Below are positions 1 through 5,906 of a stretch of 8,371 bases of DNA, one piece after another. The position numbers were made by a program, and so were the translations under genes. The DNA comes from Ghiorsea sp. (GTDB lineage: Bacteria; Pseudomonadota; Zetaproteobacteria; Mariprofundales; Mariprofundaceae): positions 1 to 8,371 of the forward strand of contig JAUZQX010000045.1 in the NCBI GenBank assembly GCA_030950765.1, read 5' to 3'. The notes below the pieces were generated by a model, which did no database searches, was not told where the DNA came from, and saw nothing but the letters and a program-made list of their open reading frames with translations. The stretch's first letter is position 1. Each line of letters starts with the position of its first letter.

Positions 1-174
1 CCACCAGACAATCATCCAGCCCACGGCTATGGAACAAAAACCCATAAATCTAAGCGATGAAACGGGCATTTGTGGTATCTTTTTAAGCATATTAATCATG
101 GCTTGTGGAAAGAGTGCATAAAGCACCCCTTCCAAAACCAAAACCAGACCTAAAGCTACCCACAAATCATTCAT
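1..174 (-). CDS. DUF2065 (YjeT-like) small inner-membrane protein, cut by left edge
   Basis: Fifty-eight codons are visible, starting MNDLWVALGLVLVLEG and running off the window without a stop. The family is only about 60-65 residues, so little is missing. There are two hydrophobic stretches: residues 4-22, with a glycine and an acidic residue (E15-G16), and about 43-58, ending in tryptophans. The linker contains LFPQ and a short basic KK segment. This two-helix layout, and a position directly after hflC, are typical of DUF2065/YjeT, whose function is unknown. It starts 12 bases after the hflC stop, with AAGG five bases before the ATG, so it is probably co-transcribed and translated with hflKC. 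An in-window role in HflKC function is inference from position only. The gene is too short for simple ORF-length cut-offs and easily missed. Confidence 0.85.
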   Translation of the reverse strand, partial: MNDLWVALGLVLVLEGVLYALFPQAMINMLKKIPQMPVSSLRFMGFCSIAVGWMIVWW

Positions 175-186
175 GGATGCCTTGTA

Positions 187-1059
187 TTACTTAGAGCTCT
201 CGAAGTATCTAAAGAACTCAGAACTTGGTGATAACACTACACGACTCTGTGTTGCCATCGATTTCTTATAGGCTTCTAAAGAACGTGTGAAGGCATAAAA
301 TTTAGCATCTTGTTCATACGAAGAGGCATAAATTTTTGTCGATTTTGCATCGGCATTACCCTTGATGATTTCAGACTGTTTATAAGCATCCGCAAGCAAA
401 AATTTACTTTCTTTATCAGCTGTGGCGCGAATTTCTTTGGCAGCTTCTTCACCCTCAGAGCGGTATTGCTTAGCAATACGTTGACGCTCAGCTTTCATCC
501 GACGGAATACAGATTCAGAGTTTTGCTCAGGTAAATCAGCACGTTTGATACGTACATCAACAATCTTAATACCTAAATTGGCAGCATCTGCATCAGCAAG
601 GTCACGAATGGAAACCATCAATTCAGTGCGCTTGTCACCACCCTCTCCACCTGTAACAATCTCATGTAAAGTATGCTGACCAAGCACTTCACGCACCTTT
701 GCACTCACCACATCTTGCATCCTAGACTCCACACGTTCACGTGTTTTAGCTACCTGAAAAACTTTAAGTGGGTCGATGATTTTCCAACGTGTAAAGCTGT
801 CCACAATGATTTTTTTCTTGTCTTTGGTAATCACTTCATTGGGTAGGTCATCACTTGCCAGCAAGCGTTTATCAAAGATAACCGTGTTTTGCCATGGAAG
901 CTTCCAATGTAAACCCGGCTCAATAATAGGTGCGCCTGTTATGTTACCAAACTGCATCACCAACACTTGGTCGCGTTGGTCAACGACAAATGCGCTACGG
1001 CTAATAAAAATAAAGACTGCGGCAATAATAACACCTGTAAGTAATTGTTTAGGACTCAT
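187..1059 (-). CDS. hflC: HflC, SPFH/prohibitin-family modulator of the FtsH protease
   Basis: This protein of 290 residues matches usual HflC length. It has a very short cytoplasmic N-terminus and one transmembrane helix at about residues 7-25. An SPFH (band 7) domain follows in the periplasm, beginning VVDQRDQVLVMQFG, where the family motif is seen almost unchanged. Residues 165-215 carry the HflC signature DVRIKRADLPEQNSESVFRRM and then a charged, alanine-rich coiled coil (ERQRIAKQYRSEGEEAAKEI). In known systems HflC pairs with HflK in a large membrane cage around FtsH and moderates degradation of membrane proteins. The start ATG overlaps the hflK stop by one base (TAATG) and has GAGGTG five bases upstream, so translation is coupled. 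ftsH is not in the window. All expected features are intact. Confidence 0.96.
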   Translation of the reverse strand: MSPKQLLTGVIIAAVFIFISRSAFVVDQRDQVLVMQFGNITGAPIIEPGLHWKLPWQNTVIFDKRLLASDDLPNEVITKDKKKIIVDSFTRWKIIDPLKVFQVAKTRERVESRMQDVVSAKVREVLGQHTLHEIVTGGEGGDKRTELMVSIRDLADADAANLGIKIVDVRIKRADLPEQNSESVFRRMKAERQRIAKQYRSEGEEAAKEIRATADKESKFLLADAYKQSEIIKGNADAKSTKIYASSYEQDAKFYAFTRSLEAYKKSMATQSRVVLSPSSEFFRYFESSK

Positions 1060-2165
1060 TATTTCACCTCCACTTTACCAGCGCGGTTCAGAGGTAAATA
1101 TGGCATCACTTGGTTGGCAACCTTGGAATCAATAATCACTTTATCTGCTCCTGCTAACACTTCTTCCATGGTTTCAAGGTACAAACGTTTACGTGTAACT
1201 TCTGGTGCTTTTTTGTATGCTTGATACAAACTGTTGAACCTGTCTGCTTCACCAATGGCTCTGTCTTCTACTTCCTTGGCATAGGCTTCGGCTTCAAGAA
1301 TCATTTTCTTGGCTTCACCACGTGCATTCGGAATCACCGAGTTAGAATAAGTTTCGGCTTCATTTTTTGCCCGCTCTTTATCTTCTCGCGCACTGGCAAC
1401 ATCTTTAAATTCCTTGCTTACACGCTCTGGTGGCTGCACATCTTTCAATGTTACCGTAGTTACACGAATACCAGCATTATAAGTATCAAGGATATTTTGA
1501 ATGCCTTTACGTGTTTGGTCTTCAACCTCGGCTTTTTTATCCGTCATCACATCATCAATCAATGTGCGACCAATCACTTCACGAATCGAACTTTCAGCCG
1601 CATCACGAACGGTTTGAATAGCTTGGGTTGCATCAATTTGGAACAAGTATTTCTCAATATCAGAGATTTTATATTGCACCACAAACGAAATATCCACGAT
1701 GTTTTCATCTTTGGTTAACATCAATGATTCTTGATTCATTTTACGTATACGTCCATCGGCAAATGTACGGAAACCAATAGTTAAACGTTGCACAGATAAT
1801 GTTGGAATCTTTTCAACTGTTTCAATCGGATAAGGCAAATGCCAATTCAAACCAGGACTACGTGTGTCCTGATGTTGACCAAAACGAAGCACTACAGCTT
1901 CTTCATCGGCTGCTACAATATAAAAACCCGATGCAAGCCATGCTACAAAAGCCACGCCAATCAAGGTTATAAGCATACCTTTGCTTACTTCTGGGGAACC
2001 ACCATTGTCGCCACCCTTACCTCCACCAAAAAAACCACCAAAACGGTCATTCAAGTCTTTCAAAACCTTATCCAAATCGGGAGGTGTTTCTTTATTTCCC
2101 CCACCTGATGAACCATTGGGTTTGTTTCCCCATGGGTTATTGTCTTGATTTTGATTCCAAGGCAT
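1059..2165 (-). CDS. hflK: HflK, SPFH/prohibitin-family modulator of the FtsH protease
   Basis: The protein has 368 residues. The N-terminal 60 are rich in Gly, Asn and Pro (MPWNQNQDNNPWG is the classical HflK opening). One transmembrane helix lies at about 64-84. The SPFH domain starts at FYIVAADEEAVVLRFG and includes the strand MLTKDENIVDISFVVQYKI (149-167). Residues 240-249 hold the HflK hallmark KDVQPPERVS, and 250-320 form a charged coiled coil (KEFKDVASAREDKERAKNEA). It forms a hetero-oligomer with HflC on the periplasmic side and limits FtsH access to membrane substrates. AAGGAG lies eight bases before the ATG, a strong ribosome site. It follows the cytochrome gene after 90 bases, which contain a hairpin. 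It may therefore have its own promoter or control point, although no convincing promoter was found there. Confidence 0.96.
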   Translation of the reverse strand: MPWNQNQDNNPWGNKPNGSSGGGNKETPPDLDKVLKDLNDRFGGFFGGGKGGDNGGSPEVSKGMLITLIGVAFVAWLASGFYIVAADEEAVVLRFGQHQDTRSPGLNWHLPYPIETVEKIPTLSVQRLTIGFRTFADGRIRKMNQESLMLTKDENIVDISFVVQYKISDIEKYLFQIDATQAIQTVRDAAESSIREVIGRTLIDDVMTDKKAEVEDQTRKGIQNILDTYNAGIRVTTVTLKDVQPPERVSKEFKDVASAREDKERAKNEAETYSNSVIPNARGEAKKMILEAEAYAKEVEDRAIGEADRFNSLYQAYKKAPEVTRKRLYLETMEEVLAGADKVIIDSKVANQVMPYLPLNRAGKVEVK

Positions 2166-2186
2166 ATGTAATTCTCCTTCACAATT

Positions 2187-2221
2187 AAGCGTAGCTATAC
2201 ATCGCGCAGTGTAGCTTGCTT
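2187..2221 (-). promoter_or_regulatory. Imperfect hairpin in the hflK 5' leader
   Basis: Outer arms AAGC (2187-2190) and GCTT (2218-2221) pair. Inner arms AGCTATACA (2193-2201) and TGTAGCT (2210-2216) pair with a two-base bulge around an eight-base loop. The structure ends eight bases upstream of the hflK Shine-Dalgarno (2174-2179). It could be a leader structure, an RNA-processing site or an operator. It lacks a U-tract on the minus strand, so it is not a normal intrinsic terminator for the upstream genes. The 7-bp direct repeat CGCAGTG (2205-2211 and 2222-2228) partly overlaps it. Function is unproven. Confidence 0.35.
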
Positions 2222-2255
2222 CGCAGTGATTGCATCAACCTATTTTTTCTTATTT

Positions 2256-2987
2256 TTATTCAGGCAAGTCAACCAACCATTTACTCAGTGCTTCTATTTG
2301 CACTTGTGTCAAAGGTCCGCCATTTTTTTGCGCAAAACCTGGCATTTGTGGTTTTCCAACACCATCACTGATAATGGTTTTCAAGGCGGACAATGACGCA
2401 TAACCTTTTAGTTTTGGTGCATAACCACCCCCTGCATCAGCCCCATGGCACATGGCACAACCCACTTCATACAATTTGGCAACAGGCTGTTGCTTCAACA
2501 AAGGTTCAAAATGGCAGGATGCGCACTTGCCATCAAAAATGCCTTTAATTTTCCTGTTTAAACTCAAATGCGGGTTTTCAACCACATTAAATTGTAATAT
2601 AGCCGATGCTTCATTCCCCAGTGAATCTTTTACTGTAATAGACTTTTTAATATTGGACTGTTTTGCAGTGGTATCAACCGTTACTTTCAACTGTGTAAAA
2701 GTATTGGGCATAATCACATAACTATCAGGCTCAGCCGCTGTACAGCCACAAGATGCTTGAATGTCCACCAGCTCAATCGATTGTGTATGGTTATTACGAA
2801 TCAAAAAGGTCGCCACAGCTTCTTCGCCCTCTTTAATATCACCAAGCTGATAAACCTCAGGTTGAATATGCAATAAAGGTAAGGTCTTACTTGGCTTGTT
2901 GATATGCTTTTGAAGGGGAGCCTCTTGCGCTATACAAGATATTAAGACACTGCTTACAGTCAATATAAATACTAATATTTTAACCAT
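2256..2987 (-). CDS. DUF1573 lipoprotein fused to a cytochrome c domain with two CXXCH motifs
   Basis: This 243-residue protein is exported. A hydrophobic N-terminus ends in a lipobox, LISC, with Cys18 as the predicted lipidated residue. Residues about 43-135 form a DUF1573 immunoglobulin-like domain with the family hallmark ASCGCT (Cys80, Cys82). Residues about 145-240 form a c-type cytochrome region. CASCH (155-159) and CAMCH (177-181) are haem-attachment motifs. Met215 in QMPGF is the likely distal ligand for the second haem, in a normal class I fold. No distal ligand for the first haem is obvious. The role is probably periplasmic electron transfer anchored to a membrane; the partner is unknown. 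Its start lies inside the SdhE gene (16-base overlap), so the two are likely co-expressed. The ribosome site is weak (AAGG ten bases upstream), which suggests coupling. Domain calls are firm; function is inference. Confidence 0.88.
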   Translation of the reverse strand: MVKILVFILTVSSVLISCIAQEAPLQKHINKPSKTLPLLHIQPEVYQLGDIKEGEEAVATFLIRNNHTQSIELVDIQASCGCTAAEPDSYVIMPNTFTQLKVTVDTTAKQSNIKKSITVKDSLGNEASAILQFNVVENPHLSLNRKIKGIFDGKCASCHFEPLLKQQPVAKLYEVGCAMCHGADAGGGYAPKLKGYASLSALKTIISDGVGKPQMPGFAQKNGGPLTQVQIEALSKWLVDLPE

Positions 2988-3250
2988 GGTTCCAATGCCT
3001 TGGGTATCGCTAAGCTCCCAGCCTGCATGGCTAATAAATCGGGAACTTCATACGTTAACAGTTTTTTTGTTGCTTCAAGTACTGCCGAATCTTTTGTAGC
3101 TACTGCTACTAACAACGGGGTTAACCAAGCGTCCAATTCCAGCATACCCTGCCTTTGTAAGCGATATTGTAAGCGGCGGATAAGTTGTTGCTCTCTCTCA
3201 TTGAGCTGTTTGGACTCACTCATCAACTGTATCTGTCTCGTGTCTGCCAT
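2972..3250 (-). CDS. sdhE: SdhE/Sdh5-like FAD assembly factor (succinate dehydrogenase flavinylation)
   Basis: At 92 residues it has the size of the SdhE/Sdh5 family, which promotes covalent FAD attachment to succinate dehydrogenase and fumarate reductase flavoprotein subunits in the cytoplasm. Residues 25-40 read RRLQYRLQRQGMLELD, matching the family core RRGMxELD. Residues 69-73 (VPDLL) match the conserved PDL near the C-terminal end. The core differs in one key place: the arginine of the RGxxE motif is Gln34. The start used here has GGGTGA nine bases upstream and overlaps the cyclase gene by 35 bases. The alternative Met10 (position 3223) gives an eight-base ATGAGTGA overlap and a more typical N-terminus, but no clear ribosome site. 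No sdhABCD genes are in the window. The family call is good; retained flavinylation activity is uncertain. Confidence 0.75.
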   Translation of the reverse strand: MADTRQIQLMSESKQLNEREQQLIRRLQYRLQRQGMLELDAWLTPLLVAVATKDSAVLEATKKLLTYEVPDLLAMQAGSLAIPKALEPWLKY

Positions 3251-4826
3251 GTATAGCTTTCACCCTATAAGCTTGTACTTGTCCATCAATGCCTTTGATG
3301 CTGGCAGGCGCAAGTTTGTCACACTCAACCTTAGATTGTACACCCACCATGGTTGCTTTACTTACAACAATCTCGCCTGCCCTCGCCATATTTGTCAAAC
3401 GTGAAGCAATGTTTACCGCATTACCAATACATGTATATTGCATGGTTTGACTCGAACCAATCGAACCAACAACCACTTCTCCACTGTTGATACCAATGCC
3501 CACGGGAATTTGCACTTGCCTTTTAAGACCCCGCTCTTTGTTCCAAGAGCGCAACATCACTTGAATTTCCAAGGCGCAAGCAAGTGCTGAATCTTCCTGT
3601 TTTTTCATAGGAATCGGAGCACCAAACAAAATCATCACTTCATCACCAATAAATTTATCTATCGTGCCACCATATTTAAAAGCAATACATACCACGCGTT
3701 CAAAATATTGGTTCAACATGTTCACCACAACTGCAGGTGAAGCTTTTTGGCTCATAGCAGTAAACCCACGAATATCAGCAAACATAATGGTTACTTGCCT
3801 AAGCTCTCCAGCTTTACCAATTTTCAACTGTCCTGAAACCAATTGCCGAACAATACTTGGCGATAAAAGACGTTCAAACTGCGCTTGTGTCTTGGCTTCT
3901 CTTTCAATTTTCTGAGACAAACCCGCATTGGCGACTGCCATAGCAACATACGTCACAATACCACCCAAAAGTTGCAAGTCTTTTTTAACAAATGCGCCTT
4001 GACCTTTGCGTAAATCAATTTGTACAGCACCAATCACATTATCATTATGAATAATAGGTGAGCACATCACCGACTGAATCCCCATCAAAACCAAGGAAGA
4101 AGATTGTGCCAACTCACCAGTATGCGACTCATCCGATAGCAGCACTGCAGACTTGGTTGATTTTACCTCATCGAGCACGGTTTGAGAAACAAACACCTTA
4201 CCAGTATCATTGCCCTGTGTTTTCACTGCCCGTGGCTCAAACTCACCTTTGGGGTTCAGCAAAAGAACCACACAGCGGTCTGCTACAAACATGTCAACCA
4301 GCTTTTCTGTAATCGTATTCAGGAGCTTACGCACATCACGTTCGATGCCAATACTCTCTAATAAGTCTTGCCCTAAGCGTAGCTTTTCATAATCCACCCG
4401 TAATATGGCGGCATCGTGCACTTCATTCTCAGGTAAAAACCTTCCCACTTCTGCAACATCAATACGCTCAGCATATTGCGTCTGTTGCGGGTCAAATTGT
4501 TCAAACTGGACTAGGCTACTGACATCATCAAATTCGGATTCTTTAAATCTGATAAGCACATTACCCACACGAATTTCATCACCATCATTAAATTCATGTT
4601 CCTGAATACGCAATTCATGAAAATAAGAACCATTGGAGCTACCAAGGTCTTCATAAGTGAATGTCCCATCCACTTCTCGAATAATCGCATGATATTTGGA
4701 CACCACATTGCAAGCAAGACGCACAGTATTGCTTGGATGCCTACCTATCGTTGCCGAGCCTTGCAGTGGGATTTCACGCTCACGTTCATTTTCTTGAACA
4801 ATTAAAATTGCCATATGCCATAGCAT
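3216..4826 (-). CDS. FHA-GAF-class III adenylate cyclase
   Basis: This cytoplasmic protein of 536 residues has no membrane segment. Residues about 5-95 are an FHA phosphothreonine-binding domain (GRH around Arg29, VSKYH with Ser43 and His46, SSNGS around Asn65). Residues about 155-305 are a GAF sensor domain. Residues about 342-525 are the cyclase catalytic domain. Visible catalytic residues are metal-binding Asp351 (MFADIRGFT) and Asp395 (DKFIGDEVMILFG), adenine-selecting Lys391 and Thr465, and transition-state Asn472 and Arg476 (GNAVNIASR). Lys plus Thr predicts ATP as substrate and class IIIb, the type that includes bicarbonate-responsive enzymes. It should make cAMP in response to phosphoprotein binding and a GAF ligand, both unknown. 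Met5 (position 4814) starts exactly at the first FHA strand and is a likely alternative start; neither has a clear ribosome site. It is the first gene of the minus-strand cluster and overlaps sdhE. Confidence 0.93.
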   Translation of the reverse strand: MLWHMAILIVQENEREREIPLQGSATIGRHPSNTVRLACNVVSKYHAIIREVDGTFTYEDLGSSNGSYFHELRIQEHEFNDGDEIRVGNVLIRFKESEFDDVSSLVQFEQFDPQQTQYAERIDVAEVGRFLPENEVHDAAILRVDYEKLRLGQDLLESIGIERDVRKLLNTITEKLVDMFVADRCVVLLLNPKGEFEPRAVKTQGNDTGKVFVSQTVLDEVKSTKSAVLLSDESHTGELAQSSSLVLMGIQSVMCSPIIHNDNVIGAVQIDLRKGQGAFVKKDLQLLGGIVTYVAMAVANAGLSQKIEREAKTQAQFERLLSPSIVRQLVSGQLKIGKAGELRQVTIMFADIRGFTAMSQKASPAVVVNMLNQYFERVVCIAFKYGGTIDKFIGDEVMILFGAPIPMKKQEDSALACALEIQVMLRSWNKERGLKRQVQIPVGIGINSGEVVVGSIGSSQTMQYTCIGNAVNIASRLTNMARAGEIVVSKATMVGVQSKVECDKLAPASIKGIDGQVQAYRVKAIHGRHETDTVDE

Positions 4827-4849
4827 AGACGTTCAAAAGCATCTTGCAC

Positions 4850-4879
4850 AATAAATTTTGACGAAACATGAGATGACAA
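4850..4879 (-). promoter_or_regulatory. Candidate sigma-70 promoter for the cyclase cluster
   Basis: Read on the minus strand, TTGTCA (4874-4879) and TTTATT (4850-4855) are separated by 18 bases. They match the consensus at five and four of six positions. Transcription would begin near 4843, leaving a 16-base leader to the 4826 start or about 28 bases to the Met5 start at 4814. The -35 element overlaps the palindrome at 4878-4887. The assignment is by eye only. Confidence 0.35.
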
Positions 4880-4887
4880 ACATGTTT
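4878..4887. promoter_or_regulatory. Palindrome AAACATGTTT, possible operator between divergent genes
   Basis: A perfect 10-bp inverted repeat in the 122-base region between the cyclase and DUF1841 starts. It touches the candidate minus-strand -35 box and lies just before the candidate plus-strand promoter, so a bound regulator could affect both directions. A half copy, AAACATG, occurs at 4864-4870. A short AT-rich palindrome can arise by chance, so no regulator is assigned. Confidence 0.25.
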
Positions 4888-4919
4888 TTGCAGTTTACGC
4901 TTCAACACACTGCTAAAAT
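4888..4919 (+). promoter_or_regulatory. Candidate extended -10 promoter for DUF1841-DUF6111
   Basis: TGCTAAAAT (4911-4919) is an extended -10 element with five of six matches to TATAAT in the hexamer. The nearest -35-like sequence, TTGCAG at 4888-4893, has a 20-base spacer, longer than optimal, so the extended -10 would have to carry most of the recognition. The start site would be near 4926, giving a leader of about 23 bases. Confidence 0.3.
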
Positions 4920-4932
4920 AATAACATATAAA

Positions 4933-4952
4933 AAGGGAAAACAATGATATGA
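4933..4952 (+). promoter_or_regulatory. Ribosome site with a two-codon mini-ORF overlapping the DUF1841 start
   Basis: AAGGGA (4933-4938) lies five bases before an ATG at 4944 that encodes only Met-Ile and then TGA (4950-4952). It lies ten bases before the real ATG at 4949. The mini-ORF stop overlaps the gene start as ATGA, a classical coupling arrangement. The spacing favours initiation at the mini-ORF. Whether it is translated is unknown. Confidence 0.35.
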
Positions 4953-5401
4953 CCCAGGCAAACAATCAACCCAGCAGGGAACAGTTGCGAGCACATCGTC
5001 AAATATTCTGGGATGCTTGGCAAAAAGCACAAGCAGACTTGCCGCTTAATGCCTTAGAGGTTCGCATTGCCAGAGTTATAGCCATGCACTCTGAATACCA
5101 TCATTTTTTCGATGATATGGACACTTTTTTAGAGCGCGATTTTCAAGTCGATGATGGTATGAACCCTTACCTTCACTTATCCCTTCACCTTGCAATTGAA
5201 GAGCAACTGGCAACCAAACATCCGCCAGAAGCAGCAAAACTCATGGAGCATTATATGCTGAACTTAAAAAAAGAACGTCATGAAACATTACATGTCATTT
5301 TAGAGGTGCTGGCTGAAACGGTTTACCAATCACAGCGTACGGGTCAAGAGCCAAACCCTGAAACTTATGCAGGACAACTTCGCGTGTTGATGCAAAGCTA
5401 A
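4949..5401 (+). CDS. DUF1841 family protein
   Basis: This 150-residue, mostly helical, soluble protein belongs to DUF1841, a proteobacterial family of unknown function. The hallmark is at 72-86 (NPYLHLSLHLAIEEQ), followed by a conserved helix at 98-130 with HYMLNLKKERHETLH. Histidines cluster at 47-52 (HSEYHH) and again in the hallmark and last helix. With nearby acidic residues these could bind a metal, but that is speculation. There is no signal peptide or membrane segment. The ATG at 4949 is the first usable start and is preceded by AAGGGA. The stop shares one base with the start of the next gene (TAATG), so the two are a translationally coupled pair. No damage or unusual codon use was seen. 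Confidence 0.85.
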   Translation: MTQANNQPSREQLRAHRQIFWDAWQKAQADLPLNALEVRIARVIAMHSEYHHFFDDMDTFLERDFQVDDGMNPYLHLSLHLAIEEQLATKHPPEAAKLMEHYMLNLKKERHETLHVILEVLAETVYQSQRTGQEPNPETYAGQLRVLMQS

Positions 5402-5736
5402 TGCGTTATTTATTCCTAACACTACTCGGTTTCTTTGGCCCCGCTTTATTGATGCTTTTATTACGCCTGACATGGTTTTACCTGCGTGCAAAATGGCTTG
5501 CAAAACTTTCAAGGCAACGAAACGAACCTGAAATCATTGATGTCACACCCATACATAAAAGACGCATTAGCAAAGCGTTCCTTTTTCTTTGGTTACTGGT
5601 TAGCGTGATTTGTACGGCGCTTTTAATTTGGCAAATGGATGATAGCCCTGCACCAGAACAAACCTATATTCCTGCCCATATTGATGCCGAAGGAAACTTT
5701 GTTCCAGCCAAGATCTTAAAAGAAAAAGTCGAATGA
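5401..5736 (+). CDS. Small two-helix membrane protein, DUF6111-like
   Basis: This protein has 111 residues and two predicted transmembrane helices, at about 3-24 (LFLTLLGFFGPALLMLLL) and 58-77 (FLFLWLLVSVICTALLIW). A basic loop (RAKWLAKLSRQR) joins them, so both ends probably lie on the periplasmic side by the positive-inside rule. The C-terminal tail has YIPAHIDAEGNFVPAKI, which resembles the closing motif of DUF6111 proteins as I recall them; that assignment is tentative. The function is unknown. It is coupled to DUF1841 by TAATG overlap and has no ribosome site of its own, so expression should depend on the upstream gene. Its stop lies two bases from the stop of the converging zinc-ribbon gene. 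Coding status is well supported by membrane topology and context. Confidence 0.78.
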   Translation: MRYLFLTLLGFFGPALLMLLLRLTWFYLRAKWLAKLSRQRNEPEIIDVTPIHKRRISKAFLFLWLLVSVICTALLIWQMDDSPAPEQTYIPAHIDAEGNFVPAKILKEKVE

Positions 5737-5767
5737 ATTCATGCTTTAAATATTTGGGTTTTTTCTT
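5720..5767. terminator. Possible bidirectional terminator at the convergent gene ends
   Basis: The perfect palindrome ATGAATTCAT (5733-5742) is flanked by complementary AAGAAAAA (5720-5727) and TTTTTCTT (5760-5767). Transcripts from either side would meet an AT-rich inverted structure followed by a U-rich tract: TTTTTTCTT on plus, CTTTTTCTTTT on minus. The stem is weak because it contains almost no GC, and it lies within the ends of both genes. The call is tentative. Confidence 0.22.
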
Positions 5768-5888
5768 GGTCGGAAGTATCCTTTTCTTGTACAATGCTGG
5801 TGCCACACTTGGGGCACTCATAAACCTCAGCTTCTTCAGCTTCAAATTTTTCCTGACAACGTGGACAACTGACTTTAACTTCGCTCAT
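5739..5888 (-). CDS. Small zinc-ribbon protein (49 residues)
   Basis: This is a short gene missed by common length cut-offs. The protein begins MSEVKVSCPRCQEKFEAEEA and has two cysteine pairs, CPRC (residues 8-11) and CPKCG (25-29). They are 13 residues apart, as in a rubredoxin-knuckle zinc ribbon that binds one zinc ion. The rest is acidic and polar. Coding is strongly supported by the motif pair and by AAGGAG five bases before the ATG. Such proteins often act as nucleic-acid or protein adaptors, but no function can be assigned here. Reverse-strand translation of this stretch (5733-5963) gives a hydrophobic pseudo-protein that should not be annotated. It is divergent from the nuclease gene, with 71 bases between starts, and convergent with the membrane-protein gene. 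Confidence 0.85.
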   Translation of the reverse strand: MSEVKVSCPRCQEKFEAEEAEVYECPKCGTSIVQEKDTSDQEKTQIFKA

Positions 5889-5906
5889 CTTCTCTCCTTA
5901 CCTCTC

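Noticed and set aside
1221..1718. Open plus-strand frame of 165 codons opposite hflK
   Set aside because: It lies wholly inside an unmistakable hflK gene, has no recognisable domain, and its composition is that of an antisense shadow.
2242..2257. T-rich run that might end a transcription terminator
   Set aside because: It is T-rich only on the plus strand, where no gene ends, and lies about 20 bases beyond the hairpin. On the coding strand it is A-rich.
3000..3404. Open plus-strand frame of 134 codons opposite sdhE and the cyclase end
   Set aside because: Two recognised genes with conserved motifs occupy the other strand; the frame is rich in Cys, Ser and Asn with no domain.
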